DNA of 64,000 bases from Lophius americanus (GCA_037951165.1 JBBDHG010000032.1:10729501-10793500); one strand, 5' to 3'; positions 24,101 to 39,100 are shown, counted from the stretch's first letter. Notes: generated by a model from the sequence alone, not told the origin. Program-made: numbers and translations.

Positions 24101-27100
24101 TTGACTCACTACCATCTTTATCTGACAAAAGCTCATAAGATATCTAATACCATGAAAAGTTTCTTACATCGCCAGGTGAAGAAAAATAAATCTAATATCA
24201 AAATTTCACATTATCACAAGTTATCTCCCACCTCAGGCAAGAATTAGTATAGAATTAGTATTGTTTAACTTAGCTCTGTTCTTCAAATGCATCATTTTCA
24301 TACGGAAACCTTTTCAAGACTTTTAACATTCAGCTTAATCTCTTAAAATAATCTTATTTAGTAATGTGTCTTTCCTTAAAAATGTTCCGTAGATTAAAAA
24401 AAATACAGACATGGTTTTAGGGAACCATGTCTGGACCCGGGACTTGGAAGTGACTTCCATCACTTTCATCCAAACCACTTGAGAGAGTCACTTAAGAAGT
24501 CGTATTCTCGTCCCCAAAGTTTGTTTACTTTCCTGTGAATCACAAAGGACCAGAGCCCGAAACCAGTAAGAAAACAACAGAGGAGGCACAGAGAGGAAAT
24601 TTAATTAGCTCGTGTCCATTCCCCCGGCTTCCTTGTTTGGTCTCACCAGGGCAGGAGCAGGGGGGACCAGGAGGCGTCTTGATGAGCTGCTGTCTGAATC
24701 AGTGAGTGGCATCAGTGTTCATGTTTACGTTTTATACCAACTGACATCAGAGCATGGAGAGAGGAGGAAAAATGCTGCTTATAGTGAACTAACCTAAACC
24801 TACATACATGTGTGATTATATGATTTTAATGTAAATATGATTGAATGGATACAGAGATTAAACTCCCAGCTTGTTAAATGGTCATAAAAAATCTTCTTCA
24901 TGCCCAAATGAGACAAACTTTAATATTTGTCTGTTTTCATGTAACCCAGATGAAGACTTTTTCTTTTTGTACCAAGGATTTATCCTTACGATGATCTAAG
25001 AAAATGATAAAGGTTATTACCAGCCAGCAATGCATCCCTTATTCCACCTTTAAACATAACATTTCAAACATAGACAGTCAAGTAAAATTTAGGAACCAGA
25101 AGTAATGAAATATTTCAACTTAAACAGAATTTGGCATCGGCACAACAGTATTGTTGGGGGTTTTCTATAACCAGATCAGTTGTTTGTTAGCAGAACCAAC
25201 ATCAGACATTTTTTTGATATGCTTTACATTAAGATATATCATATCTTACTGTAGTCTCTTTATCAGGTAAAAACAAAACCCAAATTAGGCTCATCGGCAA
25301 GAGGGCAAAATGTGAACATATTTTATAATTTTTATAATTTACCCAAAAACTCCAAAACAAAAGGCATATGCATAAGGTATCAACCTGATTGGATTGTCAG
25401 CTTTCATGATGAATATAGTGCAACGGAACTTTTAAAAAACAATGATGTGTGCTGGACTAAATTTGCTCATTTGAAGAGTTCCTCCGTTACACACATCAAT
25501 GAAGGTTTGCTTTCAAACAGCAAGATTATAAGGGTGGCATTTTGTGACAAACTCTGGTGGGTTTGCTGTCAAACCCACCAGAGTTCATTTTCAAGTCGAC
25601 AGAGACCCATCCGTTCTGGGATCTCTCGGGCGTCAATATTCACACTTGTTCAGATGAACTAACTAACGGGAAAAAAAATATTAAAATAATCCCTGATAGT
25701 TTTTGAGATATAGCAGCAACACAAAGTATCTGCAGCAGCGGCAGGTTAATATAATACATACATTCAGTAGTTGCAGATAATTCAATTACTTTATTTTACA
25801 ACATCATCTTTATTGTAGCTTCCACCCCTCGGCAGTGGTAAATGTGACGTCCGTCCATAATGCACCTTGGGATTTCCCAAAAATTGTACACAGGCTTCTC
25901 CTGTTACACTGTACAACTTTAGAGTTATGGCAATTTGATCTAAAGTCACACTGTAGGAATCAAACGTTTGCGGAAGCCCACGATTGTTGTGCTCACCCTG
26001 TACTGCCATGACAGTTCATGACAGTTATTACTTATTATTGGGTTGACGGTGGCTCAGTTGGTAGAGCAGTTGTCCACTTATCTGAAGGTCGGTGGTTCAA
26101 TCCCTGGCCACTGCAGTCCACATGTTGAATTGTCCTTGAGCAAGATACTGAGCCCCAAGTTGCCCTTAATGGCTGTTCCATTGGTGTGTGAATGATGTTG
26201 TGAATGGTTGCCGCTCCTGATGAGCATATGGCAGCCTCTATCATCACTGTATGAAAGTTTGTGTGAATGCTGACTCGTGTTGTAAAAGCGCTCTGAGTAG
26301 TCATGCGGACTAGAAAAGTGCCACATAAGTCAGTCCATTTACCATTATTTTTGTTATTGCAATGTGTCGTGTCGCCATTTCAACTCAAACTTCTCGCAGA
26401 AACCCTGCCAAAATGTCTGACACGCCAGTAAAAAACATTCAATCGTCCCCCGGTAGCTGCTAGTCGGCCCCCCTGGCCCCCGTCCACTGCACTGTAAACG
26501 ACAAAGGACCGACAGCGTAATACGTCCCGCAGTCGGAAGGCTCATTTGCAAGTGTGAATCGGGCTCAAATCGTACAGTGTGCAATGAAAAAGATATTCAG
26601 AGTCGGCCGTAAATGTTTTGGACTGAGGTGAGTCAGAAATATCAGTGGGGCTCTTATAACTTCACTAACCATCGGTGGTCAAAATAACCCCTCATTCCAT
26701 AACTCACTATAGAGACACATTTTAATCACTTCCTGAGTATGACCCATCGCTTTACTCAAATTACACTTTAAATCATGGATGCATCACATTAGTGCACAGC
26801 ACCGTTTCCCACCATAAAAGAAGCCAACGCTCTCACAAGCTGCAGCGTAAAACTGGCAAAAAAGTGAATGAAGTCTGGAAACAAGGACCTTGATCATTAA
26901 GAAGTAAGTCAAGAACTTTCTTCAATGGCAACATGAGGTCCTTGTTCAGGTCTCCAAAAGATTGTAGTCTTGGCATCAAGCAGAAAATATCAGAGTCAGG
27001 ATTTGGCTGCGTTTAAATGAAAGGAAAGAGGAAAAGTTACACGTTGGTCTTACTCTGAGGAAGGACGATTTATGCGCGGTACATCTCACTCACTTTCGCG

Positions 27101-30100
27101 CAACTCATTAATGGGGTCAGATTTTTGCCAACTTCCTCTGCCAGTTTCCCTCAGAGGTGCCCCTTCTCACACACACACAAACACACACACACACACAAAC
27201 ACTCACACACATACACACACACAGACTTTTTGATAGCACAATTCACTTGTATAATATTCTGGTTATGCAATGGTGGCTGAAGGGCCACCCTACATTGTGC
27301 GCTGAGGCAGAGACAAACAGGGTGGGGCTGGGTTTTTTTTTTTATGGGGGGTGCAGTTGCAGCACTGGTTGGTAAAAATCAGGTGAGGAAGACGAAAAGA
27401 ACAATCTGAGAAGCAAAGTGAAGAAATGGAATCACAATCTGAATCAGATACAATTACTTCGCTACAGATTCTCCGTAGAAAATCTATGATGAGATCCGAA
27501 GAGAGAGCATGAATGAGAAATACGAAAACAATATATAAATATACACAATAATACGAGAATATGAGACTTATATTATTGTAATATTACACTTTTAGTGCAA
27601 ACAGGCGTGTGCACATGAAAAAGTGTCCCAGTGTGCATGACTGTGTATCAGAGTGTGCATCTACAGGTGCTGCTGGCTGGTCAGGTACCTGATGTGTAGT
27701 ACGTACGACTAGGTCAGGTATCAGAGTACCTGGGGCGGGCTTTATCTTAATCTAATACCGAGGTTGTTACATCTACCTCAAATCTCCCTCCCACATTCTC
27801 TCCATCTTAGACTGGAGCCTGATGTTACCCACAACCCACCTGGTTCTATAAATGGTCACACATGACTATAGCTCTTACCTATTAACAGAGCATGGATGCC
27901 AAATTAAACTTATTTCCAATGACTGAGATATGTACAAACCTGTCCATTTTCAAAATAATTCTGACAAACGAGATCTTCAAATGTGTGATTGACAGGTCTG
28001 CAGCATCCAATAAAGGGCCATAAACATGTGTTTTATAGAAGTTTGTTGCCATCTGTCCTTCCTACTTCTGCACACGGATGGTGAGGACTAGTCGGCGTAA
28101 TCTTATCCCATAAAGGAGCTGCTCTAGCGCAAATAGCCGAAAAAGTTTATTCTCGGTTCTGATAAAGATGTGCCATAAGAGACAGTACCTCGCTGAGCTT
28201 TTTTGGTTGCAAAAGGCGTGGGTGGTTGTACTGTTATGGCAGGTTAGTGTGCACACCTTATTAAATATTGATCATCATCCTTTTACGTTTGATATTTTTT
28301 CTTTTCCCTGAGAGGTTTTTTCTTTTTCCTCAACATACTCTGTTAGCATAGAGATCTCAAAAACACCTATGATTAAGAGGATCAATATTTCTTTATCCTT
28401 TAAAAGTTTGTGTCAGACATCTCTCAATACACCTCGCTTGTTACCTCCAACTCAAGGACTTAAATATTTATTCAAGGTTGTTTTATTACATTGGAAATTT
28501 GCGGATATTAAAATGAATAATTTGCATGATTGCTGCAGGGGGGGGTTGGTAGAAATTAAATGTGAGTTTGACTACACTGTTGCTCGCAGCCAATCTTGTT
28601 AAAACAGGCCAATCTTGTCGGTTTGAAGCTCCTTGTTCCATACTCTAGAGAACAAAACCCTCTAACGAATGAACATATTTAACAGACAGACAGCTACAGC
28701 CAGTAGCTGGTAAGACAAAAAATAAGGAATGTTTCTCAGGAGTTGGTAGAGACCAAACCGGAGCAACACAGAGAGTGTATATTGAACCTACAGAACAAAG
28801 GAACAAACTTGACTCTGAAAAATGTCTGCTTCAGTAAATGTTGTCTTTTCAACTGAGGTTAGATCAGAACAGGTCTGTGTTCACTTATGGATCGAACGGC
28901 TCATCTACTACTAACATTAAGGGCAGTCACTGAGCGCTCTGAGAGCTTCAAGTGATTCTTTCCCCTGCCTGTTGACATTAGGTAAACTGTCCGTTTAAAT
29001 GAAAGCGCCCGAGTGGAGTGGAACGGGAGGAGGTTTACTGACCGCCGTCTTCTGCCAGTGTTACACACAAGTGGGTTTTTCTATGCTTTGGAAACATTCC
29101 CTAATACATCTTGAGAGAAATTGTGCCTGAGACATCCCAGCAGTCCTTGAAAATACCTCAGCCGGGAAGTTTGCAGTTATCCAATTATTACAAAGCAGTA
29201 CAACCAGGGAGTTTGAATGTTTGAAAAGTGAACAATGTTTCATTTAAAACACCAAAAACAAAAAGAACACGCCTTCACAATAAGAAGTTTGTTCCTATTC
29301 ACACCTCACTTGAATTTGGCAATTTTTGAGTGAAGCTTGTTTGGCTTGGAATCAAACCCTAAATATGAGTGGAAGGGGAGTCGTGAAAACATTTTTTTGG
29401 CAGGATTGAGCCCGATAAGGTTATTTGAGTTCATGTTGTGCCCTTGTGAATGGTTGCAGGATAGTTTCTTCGTGTCTGTGGGAACAGGAAAGCCCTTATT
29501 TTTGCAGTTATCTTGACACAGCAAACAGGAGCCATGGTGTCAGACCAGATGATTACATGTCACACAGCCGATTCAATTACATCAAGTATCTGTAAACAGA
29601 ATAGGACGTTATGACTGATTAAGGGCATGTCGGTGAGGCGTTAACATCCACCAGCAGATCAGGAAGATGGTGGATAATTTGTTTCATGATAGGGATATAT
29701 TTAAATACGGTTGTGATGAAAATACTTATTTTATTTCCCTTGCATGACGATAAATTAATTCTGCTTTTTTTTTTTCCTATATGCTACACATGCCTCCAGT
29801 CAGGGGACGCGCAGCCACGTCGAAAACCTGGGTTTTATTTTAGCTGAATGTAAATAATGTCTTCGCTCACATGGCCGCATCTCGGAGCGAGGAGGGCGAG
29901 AAAAAAAAAGTGGGCGACCACATATAAGAAAATCCATGGGAGAAAAGTATGCCTTTATCTTTTAATAAACCGTAAAGTCAGGAGGCAACATGAAATTACT
30001 GCATAATAGCAGTGGAGAGTCTTCTGAAGACTTAATTGCCTTAATTATAGCAGTGCAGCGAGAGAGGGAGTGAAAGGAAAACATGTCAAAGAGGAGGAAA

Positions 30101-33100
30101 GAGAACGGAGGGAAGCAAAGGAGGAAGGAAAGTAAAAGGGGAACGCTGTGATGAAGGAACGAGTGCATGGGGCAAATATTACAGGTGGAATCCAGGTGTG
30201 TCTTCAGACGTGAGCGCCTCCCCTTCTGTTCCACAAGCATATTCATACATCCGTGCTCGTCTTCGCAGATACATCTTTTAGTAGCTGTGTGTTTTAATGA
30301 GAACTCTCGGCCCACGTGAATGAGGAAGTGAGGGCTTAGCTTAAAAAAAAAAAGAGAAAATCTCTTTCCAGAATAGTGAAAACGGCTCTGGTCCTACAAG
30401 CAGGAAGGTTTATTTGGAGATGTTAAACATAGCTTTCATTTTCCTCTGCGTCTAGACTCGGTTTTCAGGACTTTCTGCTGCGGTCTTTGTTCACTCAGAG
30501 GAAGATTGGACTTTAAATCTCATGCCTCCGAGCCAGCGGGAAGTTTGTTTAGCCAGCAGGTCTGTGAAGTACCTGTGAAAGTCCCCCGCCTTCATTTCAG
30601 GTCAAGAGTTGAGCTTTTTTTTTGATCCAGCTCTCGAGTTGTGAACCAGAGATCATATTTCAGCATTTAGGGAATTATTAGCGTTTCAGTTCCCTTTCTT
30701 AAACGTGACCGGTTTTATTCTCACCATTTTCTACAAGAGATCCCATCATCCTTCCTATAAGTGTGTTACTCCTCCACAGAGATAGTCTCCGTTTCTACCT
30801 CCACTAAGGAGGCTGTGCTTTCACTCATGTGCGTTTGTCTCTCTGTTTGTTTTTGTGAGCAGGATTTCACGAAACAACTGTATGGATTTGTATGAAAGAG
30901 TAGCGACGTCGCAATGTCAGTATCGCTGCCTTTGATTCCTCTGATATTCCTTCAGTGGGCTGAGCAGAGACACTGAAGGCACAGGAGACGAAGATGATAT
31001 TTCAATTTGACAGGCATCAATGTTGACATAGAGAGAAAGATAAATTTCAGTGACGTATGGGCATATCAATCAAAAATACCCTATAGTCAACTTCAACTCT
31101 TCCCCCTTCTATTCAATTCTAACTCAGCTGATCTTTTCCTTATTTTATAATGAAAATTCAATGAAAAACCATTCCTACTTGAGTAAAACTCATTATTTAC
31201 TTTCTTCAATTATTTGTCCTTAGTTTTTCTTCACAACTGTAACTTTACTGATAGTTACAGGTATATTAAATCAAAATTAAAAAAGCGATGAATCATTTTT
31301 TAGCTGTCACGGCTCGTCTTTCCAGTCTGATGGCTGAAATAATTTGATCACAGAGATAAGATAAGGCTCTTCTCCAACGATGCCTTTGCCTGTGTTCACT
31401 GAACAAAACAATGGCAGCACAATGCCTCTCTGCTGTCTTTGAAAGGTTGAAGTTTGACAGTTGCTCAAACTTTTTTCAACAATGAATCCCTTTTGAGTAA
31501 TCTTTGCCGCCAAAAAGACCTTAATTGTTGTTAATACAAAAATTCTTTGGTGTGTAGATTGTAAGAATGATAAAGAAAATGGTAAACGATCAAAATCTGA
31601 AAATCTCTAAAAGCTGTTTTTATTTGCATTTTGAAAAAAGATTCCTGCGAATGAAACTAAGATTAAAGTAGAATTCTGCTTTAAATGTCCATTTAGGATT
31701 AAAATCATTTTCATGTGGCCCTATTCCTGGTCCGTACATTTGAAATGATATACTGACTTTAAAATGTGGTTTATTAGACTCATAGTTACGTTTTATGTTG
31801 TTGTAGTTTTTACATTATTTTAGCAGTCAGGCATGACGGATATGCATGACTGATAGTTTTGTTACGCAGCAGCGTGGCTGTTTAGTTTATAGTCTTTCAT
31901 ATATGTCAAACAGTGGTTGATCTCACCCTCTCCTGTCGGGGCAAGGATCTCCTTAAACTTGCTCTGTCTCCCCATAAATCATTATATCCCCAAAAAGTCG
32001 GGGATATTATGGAATAGTCATTGCCACCGCCGCACAGGTTGAAAAAACTTTTCCAAACCTCGGATCGTTTTCAAATTCTATACACATAGACTTTAGTGCG
32101 AGGAAGAACTGGATTCAATTTTCTTAAAGGTCAGTTTTGTATGTTTGAAACTAGGGGGAGGTCTATCTACAAACGTTTTCCGGTCATAATTTACCATATT
32201 TCAACTATATCTAGTATATCTAGTAAGTTCATTTTTAACGCACAAGGGGGAGCTTTTTTTTTTTTTATGAAAAATACTGTTTTTTTCAGACATAGCTTCA
32301 CATTTAATTTGAGGAGTTCAGTCAGGGGGACATGGGCCATTTGGGGACGAGAGCGTAGGCATAGTTAGGGCCCGAGCATTAGCAGTGCGACCCTATTGTA
32401 TCTGATCCGGGTGTTTTTTTTGGTTGATTTTCTTTCCTTGATTAAGCTGCAACTCGTTGCTTTTAATTATGAATTAAATGTATTATTATTATTATTATTA
32501 AGTGTTCCAAATGTGGCTCGCAAAATGTCACACCCTCGTCCTGCCTTTCTGCCTTGCACTTTCCTTCACATCTGTTACTACCCTTTCGGAGGTGGAACAA
32601 CATAGACTGCCAAAATAGACAGCAATTGTGTTTATACCCGATGGGGCAGAATAAAGGTGCACCAGCCCCACATTGCGTAGACTCGGACAAAGAGGCTTTT
32701 TATGTTCATCTGGATCTTTAATCATCAATTAAGAGATCAAAGTGTCACCTTCCATTGACGTCACCCTCACAAACCTAATGAAGAGACGCTCTTGACATTC
32801 CTATCTAATCTAATGAAACTGGTATGAATGGACGCTCGCATGTTGTTCCCTGTTTCTGAAAAGTCTCAAATAGCTTTAAGAATATCTTCTTACGCAGGAG
32901 TCCAGCCGTTTGAAATTCTAGAGCCAGTTTTGACCCTGTGAGGTAAACACCGTCTCCTCACCGAAGGAAAATGTACATATGTGGACCCGAAGCAAAAAGT
33001 CTCAATGTCCGAGATTGTAGTTTTTTACAGGGCTGGGAAGGAGATGTGTCATGTTTTTTAAGAGAGCCTTGGGTGCATTTTTGTTGTCGTCAGGCAAGTC

Positions 33101-36100
33101 CCTGCACTGCAGCACAGGCCTGCCTGTGTGGAGATTCTTTAGGAGGGAGATCTCTTTCTTCTCCAAGCGTCTTACCAAGAGCTATTAATTATTAACTGTG
33201 AGAACGAACATCAAAGGAGCAGACTTGTGCTGAATTAAATGGGGGCTGGAGCCTGGCAGCGTGGAGCTGAGAGAAAACTGGGTGAGAGGGAAAAGTCGAG
33301 CGAGATTTTGCTCGGTTCGCTTTTGAACTCTCCGCGTTCAAAAAGTGAAAAGAAGAAAAGAAAAAGAGCGATGTTAGTTTATGTAAAGGAGGCAAGAGGG
33401 AAAGCGGAAGAGCTTTTATTTGGGGGCGTCGATGTTTTCATGTTTCTGTGTTTGACAACACTTTCATACACCGCTGGGAATGATAGATTTAGTTAGCAGG
33501 GTTAATTAGTCCTTAATGAGCTATGAAAGACAGACTGATGAACATCTCATCTGTGGATTAAACCAGAGGGAAATCTCATTGACAAACTCAAACTGGTGAT
33601 GTGTTTCTATTGTCCGGAAGCGGGTCTGTGCTCAAAGTTGAATTTACAGACTGCTGCGCTTTCGCTGCCCCTCATATTAAGGACCTGCTGTGACTTGTCC
33701 CGGCTCCAGTGGTCCCACCATTCTAATCCAGCCAATGACTGCTGGTGGCTCGCTCTTAAAAATATCAAAATATATTCTATATTTAGTGACATTATTGATA
33801 TTGTTAATGACTTTCAAATACTTCTAGTGATCTCTCTAACTCTCTCTCTGAAGTTGAATCCAAACTTACTACACATACTGCCATATTTAATCATTAACCT
33901 CCTGGCTCTCACAGGAGGAGGGAAGGTAATGACTAAAAGGAGAATGGGCTCCAACCTCACATCACAATTTCAGAATCTGTGTGTTAATTCTATGTGGAAA
34001 TGGGATCATTTGTTGGCCCTATTTTACTTAATTGAAAACTACACGACGATTATACCTCATTAAATCATCAAATAATTAAATTATTTGTCAATAATTATCC
34101 GTCATCTATTGTGCTGGAAGCGTTTGGTTTCAAACGAGTCTGAACAGGAGCAGCAAAATACTGAGAATGTTGAGGGATGCTTAAATATTGTTATGATCAT
34201 ATCTGTTATATAGCTTGTGTGCGAATGATTGATTCCAAATGCTCCGGTATACTTCAGTGCTTCTGTATCGTAGCTCAACAAGTATTTAAAGTACTGGTGA
34301 TCCTACCGTCGAATTTTGTTACTTCAGCATCTGCGTGAGAAGGCCAGCCTATCACTTCTTCCTGTCTCCTTCCTCTCGCCGTTTACACCTTTGCAAGGCA
34401 AGACTGTTGTAACTTAATATCAACTAAGAGTTTGATATACAAGTTCCAGAGGTGTAACGAGGGATCATTGTTGTTCCTTACGGCACCAGATCAACACCTG
34501 TATATATATAGAGCTAGCTAGCAAATGGAGCATGGGAGCATAGCTTATTTTTTTATATAACATGCTATGGGCGTGACCCGGTGGTAGTCATTAGCAACTA
34601 ACTCATAAAAGAAGAAACTACACTAAATATATTAAAATTGGGATAGAGATGGCGCCCTCCACATACATGTCGCGAGGAAAGTAGATGGCGTATTGGCCAT
34701 GTTGTTCAGTTTAGATGCTGCAGTACAACACAACCATCGGCCACAACATTAAAAGCACCGGTTTAATATTTTTCAGGTCATTCTCTCGCTACCAAAACAG
34801 ATCTGTGGTCTTCTGTGATCCAGCACTTTCTATCCAAACCGTCATTTACTGTTTCAGTAGCTCTTGTCTGGGACAACATTGGCGAGCCATTTTTCCCCAC
34901 ACGCATCATTGGCCCTCGGGCGCCCAAGACCTTGTTGCTGGTTCACTACCGGTTACACCACTTTGGTAGGTGTCAACCACTGCAGACTAGGAACACCCAT
35001 CAACCCCTGCAGTTCTAGAGATGCTCTGACCATTAGACTTGTCTGTTTTTCCTGCTTCCAACACATCAAAAGTGCAAAATGTTCACTTCCTGCCTAAATA
35101 TTCCACTTACTGACATGTCCTACTGAAATGAGGTAATCAATGAGATTCAATGACAGACCTCACCTGTCAATGGTTATAATGTTATGGCTGCACACATCAC
35201 GCCTCATTTGCATATGTAATTAAACAAAGATCACACTGGGTGCTGCTGGATTGTTCAATGTAAACAAAGGTGGCGTAGGAGAGGTCGTGGTGGCGGCGCT
35301 GTTGTGCCATCCGGGTGTGGAAAGGTTTCGTGTACTATGAGTGGGGTGGTGACACTCCTCAGTCACCGCGCTGCAGAGTCGCAGCTCTCTGCATTGTCAC
35401 TTTGATCTTCCCTCCCGCCTCCCTCTTCCCTCCAGTTATGAAGAGCGCTGGCAAGCACCCAAGGGCACTTGATAATACCAGGATATGATCCCACCTGCGC
35501 TATTTTAAATCATGTCGCGCAGACATCAAAACGACGTCTAAATAGGGCGCTGTGGATCTGAGGACGGGTTGTGGAGAGAAGCAGGATTTAAAATGAAGCA
35601 TTTTTTTTTCTTCTTTCAAACAAGGAGAAGCTCATTTGGATTCTGCTTGGAGATATATTGGTTTCTGCAGATTCAAGCATTTCCTTTATCTTTCGCCTTT
35701 AGCGAGTGTCTCAAAAAGGCCTCTGTGTTCTAACTTCCTCCTCTAAGGAAGATCAGATTTTTAGCAGTTGCAAATCCACAATACATTGAACATTTTGTGC
35801 ACAACAGTGTTCAGCTCAAATTTCCCATGTCGTGCTGCGCCGCATCACATGCATGGATTAGTTCTCGATGTGTCGGATCTGTCACACTGTTGGTGTAATG
35901 TGGAGCAGATTGACTGAAAATGACATCATGAGGACTGCGTAGAGGGGCAGGTGTGGACCACATGTGCATCCGAGGAAATTTTATCAACTGCTTGTTTATT
36001 TTTTGTAAGAGGTTAAGCCACTTGAGGTGAAACCATCTCGTTTTCAAGAATACCCTCCAAGCAAAAGTGTACAGCAATACATAAGAATCATGACAAAATA

Positions 36101-39100
36101 CAAGTAAAAGCTCCCCCCGGCCCCGATAGACCCACCCACGGGTTCCCTCAGGTATGACAACACGCGCAAACATGTTTACATGTAAACATGCTTGTTTACT
36201 TGTGGACTGTTAGTATCTTTCTTATACCCTCTATCCAAATCATCTGCATGTGGTTCACACTCCAGAGTTACAGTCTTGTCAGACGACGCCCTCTAGTGGC
36301 CTGAAAGTGAACTCTCGCATTCTCTGGCTCTCCCTCTGCTCTGTTGTTGAGCGTGTCTAATTATTACCTTGTTCTGTGTTTGCAGGCAAAGAGAGCGGTG
36401 CAGCGAGGAGCCACAGCCGTCATCTTTGATGTGTCAGAGAATCCGGATGCCATCGACCAGGTTTGTGTGCACCTAAAAATTACCCGGGCATCCACCCACT
36501 CACGTTTCAACAACACCGACATGGCCTGATTTATCTCCGTCCTTCTGTGGAAGACATTTGGCTTGGTTCTCCTGGGGAAAGCTCGGTAGCGTGCCCTTCC
36601 CTCCCTCTGACTGGCAGTGTGTGTGTGTGCGTGTGTGTGTGCTGTTTGCACAAACAATGATCTTTCTATCTTTAGTGCCGCTCTAAAGCGTGTGGATCAG
36701 CCCAGCTCATTCAACCATCTTGGGCCTCCAACTTGTGTTTTGAGGATTTTGGGTGCACTCTGAGACGACTGAAAATGGATATCCAGGTTCAGCTTTCACT
36801 AGACCGTGACCAAACTCTGTTGAGCTCATAATTGAACAGGTAGCGTGCATTACCTCATCCCCTGAGACTACGGATCTGTCTTTGAGTGCACATTTGTGGG
36901 GGAGCGCACAGAGGCTACACCAAGACTACAGTCTCCCACTCACACTCCCCTCTCTCTCCCGCTCGCTCTTGCTCCTGTGTCTTCACTCTCAGGAGGTATA
37001 AAACACCAGTTACTCATCTGAACGTCTTTGTCACAAGAATTCTCCTGTGGTATTCATCCTCGCCACTCCAGGCCTGGACTTGCAGGTCCCCCCCACCCCC
37101 CCACAACCACATTCACACACACACACACACACACTCACAGACTCACACCCAGCCTCACCCCTCCTCGTCTCCTCTTCCCTGGCGCTGGGTCGTACAGCGC
37201 GTAGCCGAGAGATAAAAGGGATTGCTCATAGACCACATGAAAGGCATCACTGGGCGGCTATGTTAAATTCCCCCGAAAGGTTTTTCCAGTCAGAGCGACC
37301 CGATCGGCACAGACAGGACCCACGAGGCCGAGGGGCAGGGAGGAGGATCTATTCAGGTTCTGGGTCTGAAATTTGGAGAAAGGCTTTATGAAGTTTATAA
37401 AATTCTTGACCGTTGTGACTCTTACACTGTATGTCATACTAAAATACTTTTTTTTAGGTTAAAAACGCACCTCAGTAATTCAGTCAAGTTTATTATAAGC
37501 CTTCTACGGCGGCGTCTTGTTTCTCAGAGTCTTCTACAAGTTCTTGCTCACAGTAGGAGCGCCACACCAGAGTGGATTGAGAGATCAAACGTCTCGCAGT
37601 CTATACTTTCAAACCAGAACATTCAGTATTTCACTGGGGAACATGACAACAGCACAAGAAATAGAAATGCAAATCTCCTCAGTATTTCCCCTGGGCTTTT
37701 CAAATTACAGATTACAAGGAGCAGACGAGAGGAGAGAGGAGGAGTAATGGAGTATGTCAACGGACTTGAAAGCCAGAATATTCTATTCATTGACTATTTC
37801 CCTTTTTGCTCCCTCTAACAAACAGTGGCCACAGTTTCCATGTCTTTAGCTCGTGTCATTTTGCCTTTTTACATTCAGACAGTTCGCAGACTTTTCACAT
37901 CACTTCCCTGTAGAACAGAGTTATATTTAGGTCTGCTGGATTATGAGCCGTTCCACCACTGAATAAAACGCATTCTCATGGGCCTTTATTAAATTAAAAT
38001 CCTTTGAATGAGCCGCTAAGACGTCTCAGTGTTTTTGATGAAACCGTTGAGTCATACCTTCATTACTTGGCTTTTATCCGCAACATGTTTCTGTCATTCA
38101 ACGCAATATGAAAAACGTTTGGGTACAGCAATTATCCTCTCTCGTTTGCTGTTGTAGGGCTTGATGCCAAAGCTGACATTATTTTGTAATACCTAAGAGG
38201 TAAAACTAAGCAATAGGCGACAAGACAAAAGGCAAAGATTTCAGAAAAGTCCTCTTTCTTTTTCCATCCGTCATGTTTTTTCTGTGAGGTAGGATACTGC
38301 TGCGTCAGGATTCAACTCTGACCTTTAATGGTGAAAGGTCCTTTGGATATTTAACTATCCCCAAACATTTTAATTCATTAATAAATAACCTGTAAATACA
38401 GCTGACAGCTGACTTTTTCCGTTGGTCATGTGGTTTTTGTGCTCCTGAGTCAAATGGACTCGGACTACTTCTGCTTATTATAAACAATAGAATATAAATT
38501 AACTCCCAGTTCGGTGCTACGCCCTTTTAATCAACTTTACTCCAACTCTTGGCAACAGGTTTTACAAGTCTTTTTGAAGTATATATGGTTTCTTAGTAAA
38601 ACAAAACAAATCTTATTTATCTTGACTAGAGTTCAGATTTTAGGCTTATATTTTGATGAATGCGAAGGTTGATGTTCAGAGTTTTCTAATGACACCACAT
38701 CATGACATCTTCTCTAGTACCTGGTCACAATAGTTGCTCTAGATATGAATAAACCACAAAGTTCCATTGAAGTAGTTTCCATTCATTTTAAAAGCAAAGA
38801 AGGTAGAATGGAACCACCCCTGTGCATAACTACATCGACTTTTAACCTCTTGAAAATCACCGAATCCTACATTTCCCATAATGCCAGTAGGCAATACAGG
38901 ATTGTTTTTGCAAGCCGACTCCTCATGATGAACAAAGTTGATGACTACAATTAGAGCAGACTCGTCAACAAAAGGCCTCAGTCGACCAGATGAATAAGTT
39001 TGTGTCTCTCTCGCTCCTCTCCTCAGCTCAACCAGGTCGCCGAGGATCCTCTAAAGCGGCCGGTGGTTTACGTGAAAGGCAACGACGCCGTCAAGCTGAT

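Larger units (their letters stand above)
12170..36385 (+). other. znrf3: znrf3 intron 2 (24.2 kb)
   Basis: This intron lies between two phase-0 exons. It contains a MITE-like element, opposed SINE copies, a Tc1-like element, ATCA, TAA and CA microsatellites and several hairpins, each listed separately. The unlisted parts hold no gene that I can support. Open frames up to 155 codons (for example 33596-34063) show no family resemblance and no splice context. Confidence 0.85.
36461..39026 (+). other. znrf3: znrf3 intron 3
   Basis: This 2.6 kb intron has GT and CA microsatellites near 36617 and 37114 and C-rich low-complexity DNA between them. No other gene or RNA was recognised. Confidence 0.85.

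Noticed and set aside
26038..26110. Possible genuine tRNA gene
   Set aside because: A and B boxes are present but the fold is not a full cloverleaf and the unit continues into a SINE body with a reverse copy at 21760.
33596..34063. 155-codon open frame in intron 2
   Set aside because: It has no recognisable domain or convincing promoter, and the composition is like random AT-rich DNA.
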